Shown: positions 10,310-21,800 of the stretch, one piece after another
Numbering within the stretch: the stretch's first letter is position 1
How the letters are laid out: each line of letters opens with the position of its first letter
Source: Zygnema circumcarinatum
Taxonomy: Eukaryota; Streptophyta; Zygnematophyceae; Zygnematales; Zygnemataceae
Direction: 5' to 3'
Assembly (NCBI GenBank): GCA_037447605.1
Contig: CM074810.1
Location: 3,213,171-3,277,170 of the forward strand
DNA: 64,000 nucleotides
Program-made: the position numbers and the translations under genes
Notes under the pieces: generated by a model
The model's database searches: none
What the model saw: only the letters and a program-made list of their open reading frames with translations
What the model was told of the DNA's origin: nothing

Positions 10310-11740
10310 ATGGAGGAGCGCAAGCTGCGCGTGGTGCTGCGGCTGCCCAAGCGCTCGCGGAGCGACAAGGGGGGCGGGGCAGGGGCAGGGGCTGGGATAG
10401 GGTTAGGGTTAGGGTTGGAGGAGGGAGAGGAGGGAGAGAGAGAGCGAGGAGGGGAGGGAGAGGGAGAGGAAGGTGGAGGGAGGAGGAAGAGGGGGAGGGA
10501 GGAAGGAGGGGGAGAGGAAGAGGAAGGGGGAGGGAGGAGGAAGAGGGGGAGGGAGGAGGGAGGGAAGGACGAGGAGGAGGCGCTGCAGGTGAAGAAGAAG
10601 AAGAAGAAGGAGAAGAAGAGGAAGAAGAAGGAGAGAAAGGAGAAGGAGGAGGCGGGGGGGGGAGGGGGTAATGGAGGAGGCGGAGGGGAAGGAGAGAGGA
10701 GAGGGGCGGAGGGAGGGAGAGGAGGAGGGGATTGGAGAGAGGGAGGAGGAGAAGATTCGAACTCGGGCTCGAGTAAGAGCGATGAAGGCGTCAGGGTTAG
10801 GGTTAGGGTCAGGGAGGTGGAGGCTGACGAGGCGGAGGAGGAGGAGCAGCCGGTTGGGAGGAGACTGCGGCAGGTGAGGAGGGAGCGGCAGACATGATGT
10901 GGCTGAATTTTGTTTATCTCAAATTAAGGCCACCTGTTCTCCCAGTCCCCACTCTCCTCGTCCCCTTCATCTTTCTCCTCCCTCGCCCTCCCTTTTTCGC
11001 TATCCCGCCCCTACCTCTCTCTCCCACTCTCTTCTTTCTTTCTTTTTCCATCACACTCGCTCCCTCTCGTCATGTACAACCTTCTCTTTCTTTTTTGCTC
11101 CTCTCCCTTCATCCTCTGGCTCCAAATTCACTCTCTATGCTCCTCCTGCTCTCAGCCTTTTCATTGTCTCTTCCTCCCCTCTCCTCCCCACTCTCTCCCC
11201 CCTCGCTATGTTCGAGTACGCTACTTTCGTCTCATTCATGTGGAAATTCCGCTCACTGTAATCCTGTAGCCTCTTGTGGTTCAAATGGTTACTTATTCAT
11301 GCACGTCAGGATACGCTCTAACTTCATGCTCTGATTGCAGCCAAAGCCTGCATCTGAAGAAGTGCAGAGCCCTTCCTTTCGGAGTCCATCCTTGCGGAGT
11401 CCCCCTCTGCGAACTCCAACTCCAAAAAAATCTTCAAAGTCGAAGAAGGGGAAGAAAGTACAGCCCACACCGAAGACATCAAAGATTGCTTCAGGTGCTT
11501 AAATTCTCTTTCTCTTGCAACGAAAGGAACAGGCGTCGAGGGTATTACAAAATAGCCATGTGCATACGCCGAGTTTGGCGGCAGTAAACTCATGAGAGTG
11601 ACGGTTTTGGCCTTTTTTTTTCTCAAGACGACAACTTGGTGGTTGATAAACTGTTAGCTGTCATCTTTAGAATGTTCTTGGTACACTGAACGTCCTCATA
11701 TGCTATGATGATAACACACGTCCTTTCGCCTCTCTCACTT

Positions 11741-11786
<46 letters not shown>

Positions 11787-14700
11787 CAAACAGAGTGATT
11801 TTAAACACGCAAGCCGTAGTTCTCCGCTTAAGTGCGAGTTCCTCTCCTGTTCTCCTGCTTGCTGCAGGAGGAAAGGTGACCTTTGAGGAGATAGGAGGGG
11901 GGGTACCCAAGAAGTCCCTTGAAGGCATTCTTGACAAGTTGCAGAAGTGAGTTTCTTCTCCTCTCACATTAAGTGGGGCTCTATTTGTTTGGAGTCTCTC
12001 CTTTGCGCATGACGAAGCCCCATCCATGGTATCAGGAATTGTACTGAGTATCAGGTTGTCCTTTCAATGGATCAGGAAGGACACATATGGAGTGTTCGCT
12101 GAGCCAGTTGACGCCACTGTGGTAGGCTTTTTTCCTTATGTATTAGTTACTGACTCTGACCTATTTTTTTTGCGAGCATTTATTGGAACTGGAATTGGAA
12201 CTGGAACTTTTTAGTTTCTTTAACTAAGCGTCCTAAGTTACTTCACCTATAAGTGGCTATAAGTGCTGACAAGGAGTTGCTTTGCAGAGTTATATAATGG
12301 TCTCAGACGAGTATGTGTTGGATGTGTGTGCACGGCAGATAACAGATTACTATGATGTGATCAAACAACCCATGGACTTCGGCACAATGCGGAAAAAACT
12401 TCATGACGGAGAATACACCAGTTGGAGTCTCTTCGAGGTGCGTTTTCAAGCGAATGAGTGCAGAGTTAATTTGAGTTATTTTTGTTTTCCTCTTTCAAAG
12501 AGCTGCTTCAACACTCAGGTCATACAGACAACACCTCACGCTGTGATTTCGAATGTACGACCAATTCTCGTCATCTTCAAGGTTTTTATGTTTCAGATTT
12601 TTTCAGTTGTCACGGTTTTTTTGGTGTAGATGACTCATCCATTGATGCCAGTTGCCGCTGTTCCATGCAGGAGCATGTGCTGCTGATCTGTAACAACGCT
12701 ATGCTGTACAACGGAGCGGCCACCATATATCACAAGCAGGCGAAAGCTATGAAGGAAATGCTGCCTCGCCTTCTTCAAGCTGCCAAAGCGACACTTGGCA
12801 CGCTTTTACAGGCTGAGGAGTCCTCCGCTACACGAGAAGCAGCCATGGCTGCCGACAGTGAGAAGGCTCGCAGACGCTCAATCAGCACCATGAAGTTGGC
12901 AGGTAGGAGGGAGGGGAGGGAGGGGGGTACAGGAGAGCGAGAAAGTGAGGGGGAGGGAGAGGGAGAGGGAGAGGGAGCGGGTGTGAGAGAGGGGGAGGGG
13001 GAGGGGGAGGGGGAGGGGGAGGGGGAGTGGGAGGGGTCGGGGATTAAAGAATAAGGTGAATTAAGGATTCGGAGGAAGGGTAAACGAGAGTGAAGGAAGG
13101 TGAGGAATGTTGTTATGAAGGGGAGGGGAAGGAAGGAGACAGGGGTAATGTTTTCGCCGGATATAAATATGCATGGCGCGTTTTCTAAAAACAAAACTTC
13201 ACGGCGATTTGCTAAGTTGGAAGAGGCCCGCAGTGACAGGTTTCTGGGCCATCAGTTAGCACCTGGTTTTTGTTGGCGAAATTCCCAGATTCTCTCTCTC
13301 TCTCTCTCTCTTAAGCTCACCTCGACAACTGCCACTCGCTCGTGCAGGTGGAAAGAGCAAAACGGCAGAGCTGGATAGCTATGCCCAACAAGAGAGAGAA
13401 CAGAAGGAGGATTCAGATGGCGCAGAAGTTGACGGAACGAATGAAGCTCGCGGAGATGCATGCAAGGTCACTGTCTCAACAGCAATGGAGAAGGGAGGGG
13501 GAGGGAAGGGAGGGAAATCTGTTGGTCTAAGAAGTGGTGGAGCGAGATCGAGGACTGTCGCACAAAGTAAAGCATGGGGGATGCAAGTTCTGAGTGAGAG
13601 TGCAGCAGCCATAGAGGGTGAGACAGGAGGAGGGCGAGGAGGAGTGGGAGCTGAGAGACATGCGGGAGAGGATGCGGGAGAGCATGTAGAACTTGGCAGT
13701 TCAGAGAAACAGGGTATGTGTGTGCAGACCCATCATTCCCTTTCTAGTGGATTGGAGTTTTTCTTCTTTTACGATTAGGAATTTTTTAGCGTTTCCCCTT
13801 TTTTTTTTTTTTCCCAAAGTAAAAATATGTTGGATGAGATTTTGTGTGACTGAAATCAGAGAAAATATGACTGCAGATCTTGGAGCTGGGCGTCCTTCAA
13901 AAGCAGGAGATGGGAAAAAGTCAGTCCTTAGTCGCAGGATGACATACAACCCTCCCTCCAAAACTCGACCCCCTCTTGCAGCTCCCGGCTGCGAATCAGG
14001 TCTTATCGCCCCGGTAAAGAATAGCCCTCTACTACTTTGCATATCAAATACTTGCACATGTTGTTTACAGGTTACACGTTTTAACATGGTTTGTCTGCTG
14101 TTATCTGTCCTCTCTCCCTCTCTCCCGCTACACAAATTAACGTGGTGTCTGCCCTTTTGTCCTCTCTCTTTCTCTTCCCCTCTTTGTCTCTCTCCCATCC
14201 TCTCTCTGTGTGTCTCTCTCACTCCCTCTATTCAGACTGGCGGTCATCTTCGCCTCGCATACGCAAAGAGCCTTGCGAATTTTGCTGCAGCTTTGAGTCC
14301 TGCAGGATGGGAGATTGCAGCAGAGAAAATCAGAATGGCGATTGGTGCGAATATACCATTTGGGAGAGGGTGGGTGGAAAAGGCACCAAATGGGGTTCTA
14401 ATTCCAAACAAGTCGCCCCCTGATGAGTCAAAACCTGCATCTTTACAAACTCCTCCATCCTCTCAATCTCTCCCTGGACACCCTCCGATGGCGGCGAGAG
14501 GAGGGTTGCAGTCTATTGTGACTCCTCTCCCTCTCTCCTCCGCTCCTACCACTCCCAACTTCCCCCTTCAGCGTCAACAGGAGATGAAGCCTGTTCTTGA
14601 TAGGAGGGTTGGGTCTGCTTCTGCTGGAAGCTCTGCTCCTTCCTTTGTGACTTCTCAGCTTAGCCATGCTCCTTCTGCAAACCCCTCTCCTGCCAATGCA

Positions 14701-15294
14701 CATTCTGCAAGAAACCCTACTGCTTTGCAAGCGGGGAGGTGGACTATGGCTTCACATCCTGGAAGCTCGTCAATAACTTTTTCTTCTCAAGGAAGAAGTA
14801 TGGGTGCCATGGGGATTGCTGTGGGCACCACAGGAGTGGTAGGAGATAAGAGGTTGCAAGGAGTGGGAGGTGGGGTTTCAACCACGTCCATGGCTGTGGG
14901 AGAGAGGGAGAGGGAGTGGGAGAGGGAGAGGTGGGCTGAAGGCCGACAGGGGCAGCAGGGAGTGGTAGGAGGAAAAGGGCCCTTTGGGTCTTCTTTGGGA
15001 AGGCCTACAGGCAGCCAGGATGGTGTTTCTTCTCTCACATCCCAACAACGGTATGGAGGGGCTCTAAATGGGTTGAATCTTGGGCCCCAAAAGGTGGAGG
15101 ACAATCAACTACGTGGGGGAGGGAGACAGACCCAAAATTCAACATTCCATCCACATTATGGCTTGGGACTTGACCTAAATTTGGGTCTTGGTAGTGTTGA
15201 AGAGGGTCAGGGGGCCGGGCCATTGGAGCAGTATGGGTTTGACCTGCACTTGGAGCCTCCTTTCGGGGGGGGGTTGGGAGCCCAGCGTGGGTGA
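10310..15294 (+). CDS. Bromodomain protein, plant BRD1/2/13 (BRD7/9-like) type
   Basis: Nine exons: 10310-10873, 11341-11494, 11868-11946, 12076-12121, 12339-12437, 12671-12902, 13348-13713, 13877-14013 and 14236-15294. All phases fit and give about 911 residues. I chose the Met of MEERKLRVVLRLPKRS (a common opening in this family) over one 21 nt upstream. Residues 1-188 are low-complexity Gly/Glu/Lys. The bromodomain is at about 255-365: LEGILDKLQKKDTYGVFAEPVD, the acidic DYYDVIKQPMDFGTM segment, and CNNAMLYNGAATIYHKQA containing the acetyl-lysine Asn. Exon 9 opens with HLRLAYAKSLANFAAALSP and IPFGRGWV, the conserved C-terminal block of plant BRD9-like subunits of SWI/SNF complexes. Role: acetyl-histone reader in a nuclear remodelling complex, inferred from the family. 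Upstream lies an MSA-like motif cluster. Telomere-like hexamers are part of exon 1. Confidence 0.88.
10894..11215 (+). repeat. CT-rich tract in bromodomain-gene intron 1
   Basis: Irregular pyrimidine-rich sequence (CTCCC/CTCTC) fills most of the 467-bp first intron, pyrimidine on the sense strand. Confidence 0.8.
11748..11781 (+). repeat. (CA)n dinucleotide microsatellite
   Basis: About 16 CA units directly after a (CT)n stretch, inside intron 2 of the bromodomain gene. Confidence 0.95.
12903..13035 (+). repeat. GA-rich tract in bromodomain-gene intron 6
   Basis: GGGAGA and GGGGGA units immediately downstream of the exon 6 donor (ttggcag|gtagga). This is one of few intronic tracts here that is purine-rich on the sense strand. 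The same intron ends in a (CT)n run at about 13291-13311. Confidence 0.85.
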
Positions 15295-15948
15295 AGAGGA
15301 GAGGGAAATAGACTCGTTTTGAGGAATTAGGGTTGAAGTGATTCAAGTATTCATTGGGTGATTTGGGTATTCTGTCTGAGGAATGCAGCGGTCACTTCAA
15401 CTTGTGTTCACATAATGTGAACGGAATGGGTCTGCTTTTTGGACCCTAGTTGTGGGAAATAAGATGTAAAGCCAATCCTTTTGATAAAGTGATTGAGAGG
15501 CTGTAAAGTTCCAAGTTGGTTTCGCTTTCAGATTTCAACCTCAGTTTTTGTACCTCGACTTATCAATTTACAATTGTACATTGACTTTATGATGTGTTCT
15601 ATCGTTTTTTGTGTTTTTACTTTTTACCTGCGTAAAATCCCATTTTGCTCGAAAACAATTTGCTCTCTGCCGAGTGCGTGTCCGACCTACATGCACATAA
15701 GAAATATAAAATATGAGCTGCACCAATGCTTGCTGCAAAGTGTAGTTCCTCCACTCACCTTCACCAAATCCTGAGTTCACCCCACGACATTTCTCCAATC
15801 AGACTTAGATTGTATCAAACCTGGATGAATCTCCACCCCCACTACCGCCTCTCTCCCTCTCTCTCCTTCCCTTCCCTCCTCTCCTTTCCCCCTCCCTCCC
15901 TCCCTCCCTCGGCCCGGCCCCCGCCTCAAGCGCGCGAAGGAGGCGGCC
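15295..15948 (+). promoter_or_regulatory. 3' flank of bromodomain gene and 5' region of VOC gene
   Basis: Same-strand intergenic region of about 650 bp. 15845-15910 is a CTCCCT-rich stretch just before the start codon of the glyoxalase-fold gene, plausibly its pyrimidine-rich 5' UTR. No other feature is seen. Confidence 0.45.
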
Positions 15949-17603
15949 ATGGCGGGCGTGAAGCTGCGAGCGGTAGTGCTTCTGCAGCGTGACGTGGCAG
16001 CAGCAGCGCGCTTCTATGAGGAGGGTCTCGGTCTGCAGCTTCTCCCGGCTGCCACGTTGCGGTGGGCGCAGCTTCAGGCGGGCGACGCGCGCATCACGCT
16101 GCAGCAGGTGGACAGGTGCGCGCCACGTGGCGCTTCTCCGGGTTTTCCGGGGTGCCTTCCTCCGTGTCTTTGTTAACCCCTCATCCTTAACCCTAACCCT
16201 AACCCTAACCCTAATTCTAACCTCTAAGTTTAACCCTAATCCTAATCCTAACCCTAACCCTAACCCTAACTCTAACCCTCACCCTCACCCTCACCCTAAC
16301 CCTCACCCTAACCATCATCCTCACATTCATCCTAATCCTATCCTACACCTTTAACCCTAACCCTTAACCCTTAACTTATTCCCAACCCTAACCCAACCCC
16401 AATTCCAAACCCAAACCTAACCCTAACCCTATCCTTCACCTTAATTCTAACCCAAACTCTAACCCTAGCCCTATTCCTAACCCTAAGCTTAATTTTAATC
16501 CTAACTTTAACCTAACCCTGAAACTTAATCCTTATCCTAACCCTGATTCTATCTCTAATCGTAAGTCTAACCCTAATCCTAAACCTAACCCGAAAACCTA
16601 ACCCGAAAACCTAATCCCAACCATGATAAAAAATGAAGCTAACAGTGATGCCTTTCCGACAGAGGTAGGCTCTAATTCATGACTAATCGCTGAACCTAAT
16701 CTATAGTTCTCTTCGACATGCCCTAAGCCTAAGCCAAGCCTAATGAGTTCAATCTCATGAACTGTAATCGTAATTCCCCCAACCACCTAGAAATTCTATT
16801 CTCCGAACTGCCGTTTACTACCCTTCAAGCGTAGCCGGCAGCCCGGGACTCATCTTAACTGCAACTGGACGCATTTCTTTCTTAAAAGCTCATGATTGTA
16901 TGCTTAGTGGGTTTCAGTGAAGCGCATCTCTCAAAGGGTTATTCCCCAATTCTCTCTTTTAATGTTTCGGACCTCGACTCTACGGTTTTGCGACTGCTTA
17001 AAATGGGCGCAACGCTTGACGGCCCCATCAAGCACGAGTCACGTGGCAAGGTCAGATGCGCTTTGCAGATTGCACTTAAAACGCTGCCCGACTTTTCGTT
17101 TGGTAGCAGAAAATCGCACCTGCAAAACAAAATTATGGACTCTAATTGTCTGTCTATCGTCTAATTCCCTTGCTTTATGTAGTCCTAATTTGGATCTCCA
17201 CAATCAGTGTGACGGTCTCAATCATCAAGACAGCCTTTTCCCGACATGCTTTGAGTCCCTTTTTGGCAAATAGTTGCATCACTTTAGAATTTATGAAGCA
17301 AATCATAAGAGAAAAATCTGGAAACGAGGCGTCAGGCCTATTGACTCCAAGGCTTTCACTATTATGTGCATTCAGGACGTGCTGCATTTGTGAGCATGTC
17401 ATCTTGGGGCAGTTTTTCCCTCACACAAGTTGGCTGTCCAAAGCCGGCCCATTATTAGCTTGTCTTGATCTGTCCTGTGGCCATGTCTGCCATTTCCAAG
17501 ACGCTTTGGAGCCACATAAGGACGCCTGCTTGCACAGGTGGCAGCGCTGCGAGCTCCGGATGGGCACATGCTCGGCCTCTACGAAACCGATTCAGGATCA
17601 TAA
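15949..17603 (+). CDS. Glyoxalase/VOC-fold protein
   Basis: Three exons, 15949-16115, 16918-17050 and 17538-17603 (TAA), in compatible phases, give 121 residues. Exon 1 reads VKLRAVVLLQRDVAAAARFYEEGLGLQLLP, the beta-alpha-beta opening of the vicinal-oxygen-chelate fold. Exon 2 has KGYSPILSFNVSDLDSTVLRLLKMGATLDGP. Exon 3 has VAALRAPDGHMLGLYE, the classic closing strand with the metal-ligand-type Glu. Two beta-alpha-beta-beta-beta modules make one VOC domain. Size and sequence fit the small plant glyoxalase/bleomycin-resistance-like proteins of unknown substrate, so true glyoxalase I activity is not implied. The acceptor of exon 2 is the cag at 16915-16917, since the upstream ttag gives a stop. 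Intron 1 is filled by a telomere-like array. Confidence 0.85.
16183..16640 (+). repeat. Degenerate CCCTAA array in VOC intron 1
   Basis: About 450 bp of CCCTAA, CCTAAT, CTTAAC and CCTCAC variants. It starts with clean (CCCTAA) units at about 16185 and decays rightward. It occupies the first half of the 802-bp intron 1. Confidence 0.85.
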
Positions 17604-18540
17604 GACCGCGACGGTTTTGGGGGAGCCCTATGAAGCACCTTCCATTACCTCACTTTTAGGGTTTTCAGGGTTAGTTTGTAGCTTTTCTAGGGTTTTACCG
17701 AAGCTCCGAAGCATCAAGTGCTCTTATCAAAGTCGCCTTTACGCCTTTTGGGGTAAGGAAAGGTTTCAGGGTTTGAGGGACGAGTTTTAGGTTGTGAAAG
17801 CTAATAATGAGATCTTGATTGGTTTACTTAAGAAGTGTGTTTAGGGTTTGAGGGCTGCCTTTCATGAAGGTTTTTTAGGTTCGAAGGAACACCTTTTAGG
17901 ACAGGACGAGATTTTAGGGGTTGAGGGTATTAGGGGTTGCAGGTAACACCTATTAAATGACTTAGAATGCATGTCCTAGCAGTAACCAGACCACACCATG
18001 TGAACATTTGTATCTTTCATTAGAGTGATTCAGGGAGTCCCTGTCCCCAAATCTCTATATCGCAACATGGTTTAACATGGCATTACAAAGATAACAACAA
18101 AACAACATCACCATGCCAGCATGCTACCATGTTGTACACTATCAACATTAGATATGTCGAGAAATTGAACATTGACAGCTGTCTAGGCATTGTCACAACA
18201 TGACTGAACTGCTGTACAAAAATGAAGAGGCAAGAAAACTGCTGCCTGGCGATTGTCCTTCCGATGGAACACTGTCCTCCGTTTAACAGGATGGAGAACT
18301 ACCCGTCAGGAGCACATGGACCCTTTTGAGGGGTCTCAATACCCACAGCTCCCACTGTGCATGTAAATAGAAGTACAGTACAATCCTCGCACCATGGAAG
18401 GAGGCTATACATTTCCTGCACATGCAATGCAAACCCTGTTGTTAGCACCACCCAAGGGACACGTTGGAAGCTCCGACTCCTCAGAGAACCTCACCATGCA
18501 TTGTTGACGTTCAGTCTAACCCTAAAACCCACTAACTATA
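17604..18540. other. Intergenic, no gene found
   Basis: Sequence between the VOC gene stop and the telomere-like array. It contains repeated 'TTTAGGGTTT'-like islands (17655-17700, 17740-17950) but no exon with supporting splice sites. Confidence 0.4.
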
Positions 18541-18593
18541 ACCGTGAAGACCTGAAAATCCTGAGACCTAACCCTAGCCCTAGCCCTGACCCT

Positions 18594-18741
18594 CCCTAAC
18601 CCTAACCCTAACCCTAACCTTAACCTTAACCTTAACCCTAACCCTAACCCTAACCCTAACCCTAACCCTAACCCTAACCCTAACCCTAACCCTAACCCTA
18701 ACCCTAACCCTAACCCTAACCCTAACCCTAACCCTAACCTT
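18594..18741 (+). repeat. Interstitial telomeric array, (CCCTAA)n
   Basis: About 24 hexamers of CCCTAA on the plus strand with a few CCTTAA variants near the left. It lies about 140 bp beyond the stop codon of the minus-strand ZFYVE26-like gene. Confidence 0.95.
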
Positions 18742-18883
18742 CAAAACCTAAAAACACCTCAAACCCCAAGCGAGCTCGAGAAACCCTAAAGACAGCAAAC
18801 CTACCTATCATGCAGGTTTTTTATCGCAGGTAAACTTCTAACCTGTCTTACTCCTACTAAGCACATGAAGTCCTGAAAGAGGT

Positions 18884-21800
18884 TCACTCACTCTTCCTGC
18901 GGCTTGAAATGTGGACTCCTTGCTGAAACAGCCATTGGCGGCACATCTCCTTAACTGGGTTTGTGTCAGCTGCCTGTGAAATAGTCAGAAGATGCAGAAN
19001 NNNNNNNNNNNNNNNNNNNNNNNNNNNNNNNNNNNNNNNNNNNNNNNNNNNNNNNNNNNNNNNNNNNNNNNNNNNNNNNNNNNNNNNNNNNNNNNNNNNA
19101 ATCCGGAAGCTTTTCCCGCTAATCTTCAGCTCTTCATTTGCCAACATTTTACCGTCGAATTTTTTTAAGAATTTTCAGATTTTCAGGGTCATTGATGATT
19201 GAATCTACATGTTTTTTCTTTTTCTTTTTATTTTTTGTCATTGTTTTATTTCTTATTCCAGTTTCAGTCTTTCGCTCTCTCCCTCCCTAACTCCCTCTCA
19301 CCTTTGCGCGGTCCAAATGGCGGAGAGCTTCCTCGAGCTGAGCGGAGTTAAGGAAGAGCTGTACGGAGGTCAGTCCGCCTGCCACGTGGTCCTTCGCCAG
19401 CATCTGCAGAGGCCGCCCAGATGGGTAGGATGAGAGAGGGAGAGAGAGGGGGGGGAGAGAGGAGGGGAGAGGGAGAGGGGAGAGGGGGGGGAGAGGGAGA
19501 GGGGGGAGAGGGGAGAGGGAGAGGGAGAGGGGGAGATGGGGGAGAGGGGGGAGAGGGGGGAGAGGGGAGAGGGGAGAGGGGAGAGGGAGAGGGGAGAGGG
19601 GGAGAGGTAGAGAGGGGAGAGGGAGAGGGAGAGGGGGGAGAGGGAGAGGGGGGAGAGGGGAGAGGGGAGAGGGAGAGGGGGGAGAGGGGAGAGGGAGAGG
19701 GGGGAGAGGGGAGGGGAGAGGGAAGAGGGGGAGAGAGGGAAAGAGGGGAGAGAGAGAGAGAGAGAGAAAGAGGGGAAGAGAGGGAAAGAGGGGAGAGAGA
19801 GAGAGAGAGAGAAAGAGGGGGGGGAGAGGGAGAGAGGGGGGGGAGAGGGGGGAGAGGGGGGAGAGGGAGAGGGGAAAGGGGAGAGGGAGAGGGGTGAGAG
19901 GGGAGAGGGAGAGGGGAGAGGGAGAGGGGAGAGGGAGAGGGGAGAGGGAGAGGGGAGAGGGGAGAGGGGAGAGGGAGAGGGGGGAGAGGGAGAGGGGGGA
20001 GAGGGGAAGAGGGGAGAGGGGGGAGAGGGGAAGAGGGGAGAGGTGGAGGAGGGGAGAGGGGGAGAGGTGGGGGGGAGATCACGGGAATGAGGAGGAGAGG
20101 GAGAGACTGGCGGCATTTTTTCTCCATTTTTTTAAAGAGATTCCAAGAGGGGAAGAGAGGGGGAGAGAGAGAAAACGAGAGAGAGGAGAACACTGTACAA
20201 TAAAGAGAAGGAATTCAGGGAGGGAGAGAGAGGGTGGAAGAGAGACAGAGAGAGAGGAGAGAAGGTAGCGGATATTCCTTCAGAACAATCTAGGATCAAA
20301 TTGGAGAGTGAGAGAGAGGGAGAGAGTGAAAGAGAGAAAGAGAGAGGGAGTGAGAGAGACAGGCGCGGGATCGCGGATATCCCTTCAGAACATCCTTGTA
20401 CGATCAAACCAAATCACAAAGCAGAGCATTTGGATCAGAATTTAGACTCGGACTAACGAGTACAGAGACCTCACCGTAGGACTCAAACACTTCAAAGTTA
20501 AACCTGAATTAAACCACATTCAATCAAATCAAGATTCTGATCTCTCCTCGTCCTTAATCCAAAGTCCTTCACGAGTCTTGATCTCTCTCTCTTGTCATCA
20601 CTCCGTTTCAATTTATCCATGTATCGACTTTAGAAAATTGGCTTGCCTGAAAGCGGTAAAGATGGTGAAAGTGGCGATGCCCTTCAAAGTAAGTGCAGAT
20701 TCGTTGCAGAGTTGCGAGAGTATGTTGAGCCAATGGTTCTGTACTGCCTCTCAAAGCTGCTTCCAATACCCCCCTTGAAATGATAGCCTGTTCGAGAGTA
20801 TCCACTTGATCATAGGCAACACAAAGGGCACACAAATCATCCAAACTCCCATACTCGCTTGCGAGAGCATCCGGCCTTTGGGGGGAGGAGGTAGGAGTGG
20901 CGATAGGGAAGGAGGTGGGGCCGGGTGGGAGAGGAACGTGATCGGCAGGAAGGAAGAGGAGACAAGCTTCCTTATACCGCCCATGTCGGAAGAGGAAGGG
21001 GAGGACCTCATGTCTAGCATACTGCAAAGAGAGGTAATAAGTTTAAATTAAGTTAAATCAATTGCACAGAGTAATGCTTTATGGGGTTTAGAATGTTGAG
21101 AGAGGCAGAAAAACAGGCAGGGTTGAGAGCATGATGAGTGGTAAGGGGGGAAACGAGGGTTTTAGGATATTTGGGTTTTATAGGACGTACTTTATAGAGG
21201 TAGAAGAGGCATTCGAGGTAATAAGTTTAAATTAAGTTAAATCAATTGCATAGAGTAATGCTTTATGGGCTTTAGAATGTTGAGAGAGGCAGAAAAACAG
21301 GCAGGGTTGAGTGCATGATGAGTGGTAAGGGGGGAAACGAGGGTTTTAGGGTATTTGGGTTTTATAGGACGTACTTTATAGAGGTAGAAGAGGCATTCTT
21401 GATATCGCACAGGCTCAAGATGGCTCGTTGGCACCTCGTTCTCTCCCTCTATCCCACGTGCTCCTATTAAGTCTCCCCAATCAAGAGAGTGACGTCTCAT
21501 TCCCCCTCCTCTAGGGGGAGCAGGAGGGTAATTAAGGGCATCCAAGTAGGACTCTGGGTTTAGGGCATCCTGATAGGAGTACAATACAGATCGAGCCGTT
21601 TGCTTATACCTGTTTAGGGAATCAAAACATAAAGTGATGTTACTGTTGTATGTAAGCTTTAGCCACTTTAGGAGATTAAGAAGGGTGGCATTCTAATGCA
21701 GAAAAAAGGGGAAGGAAATTTTACATAGTGTCGGCAGCCCCAACATCCACTGGAAGGGTTGTCTCTAGGGTCTTCATAATGGCTCCAATGACCTCTGTAG

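Noticed and set aside
19318-19433. Plus-strand open exon starting [15 protein letters not shown] with a possible donor at its end
   Set aside because: The minus strand of the same bases encodes the conserved ZFYVE26-family segment [16 protein letters not shown] with proper acceptor and donor, so the plus reading is a shadow.
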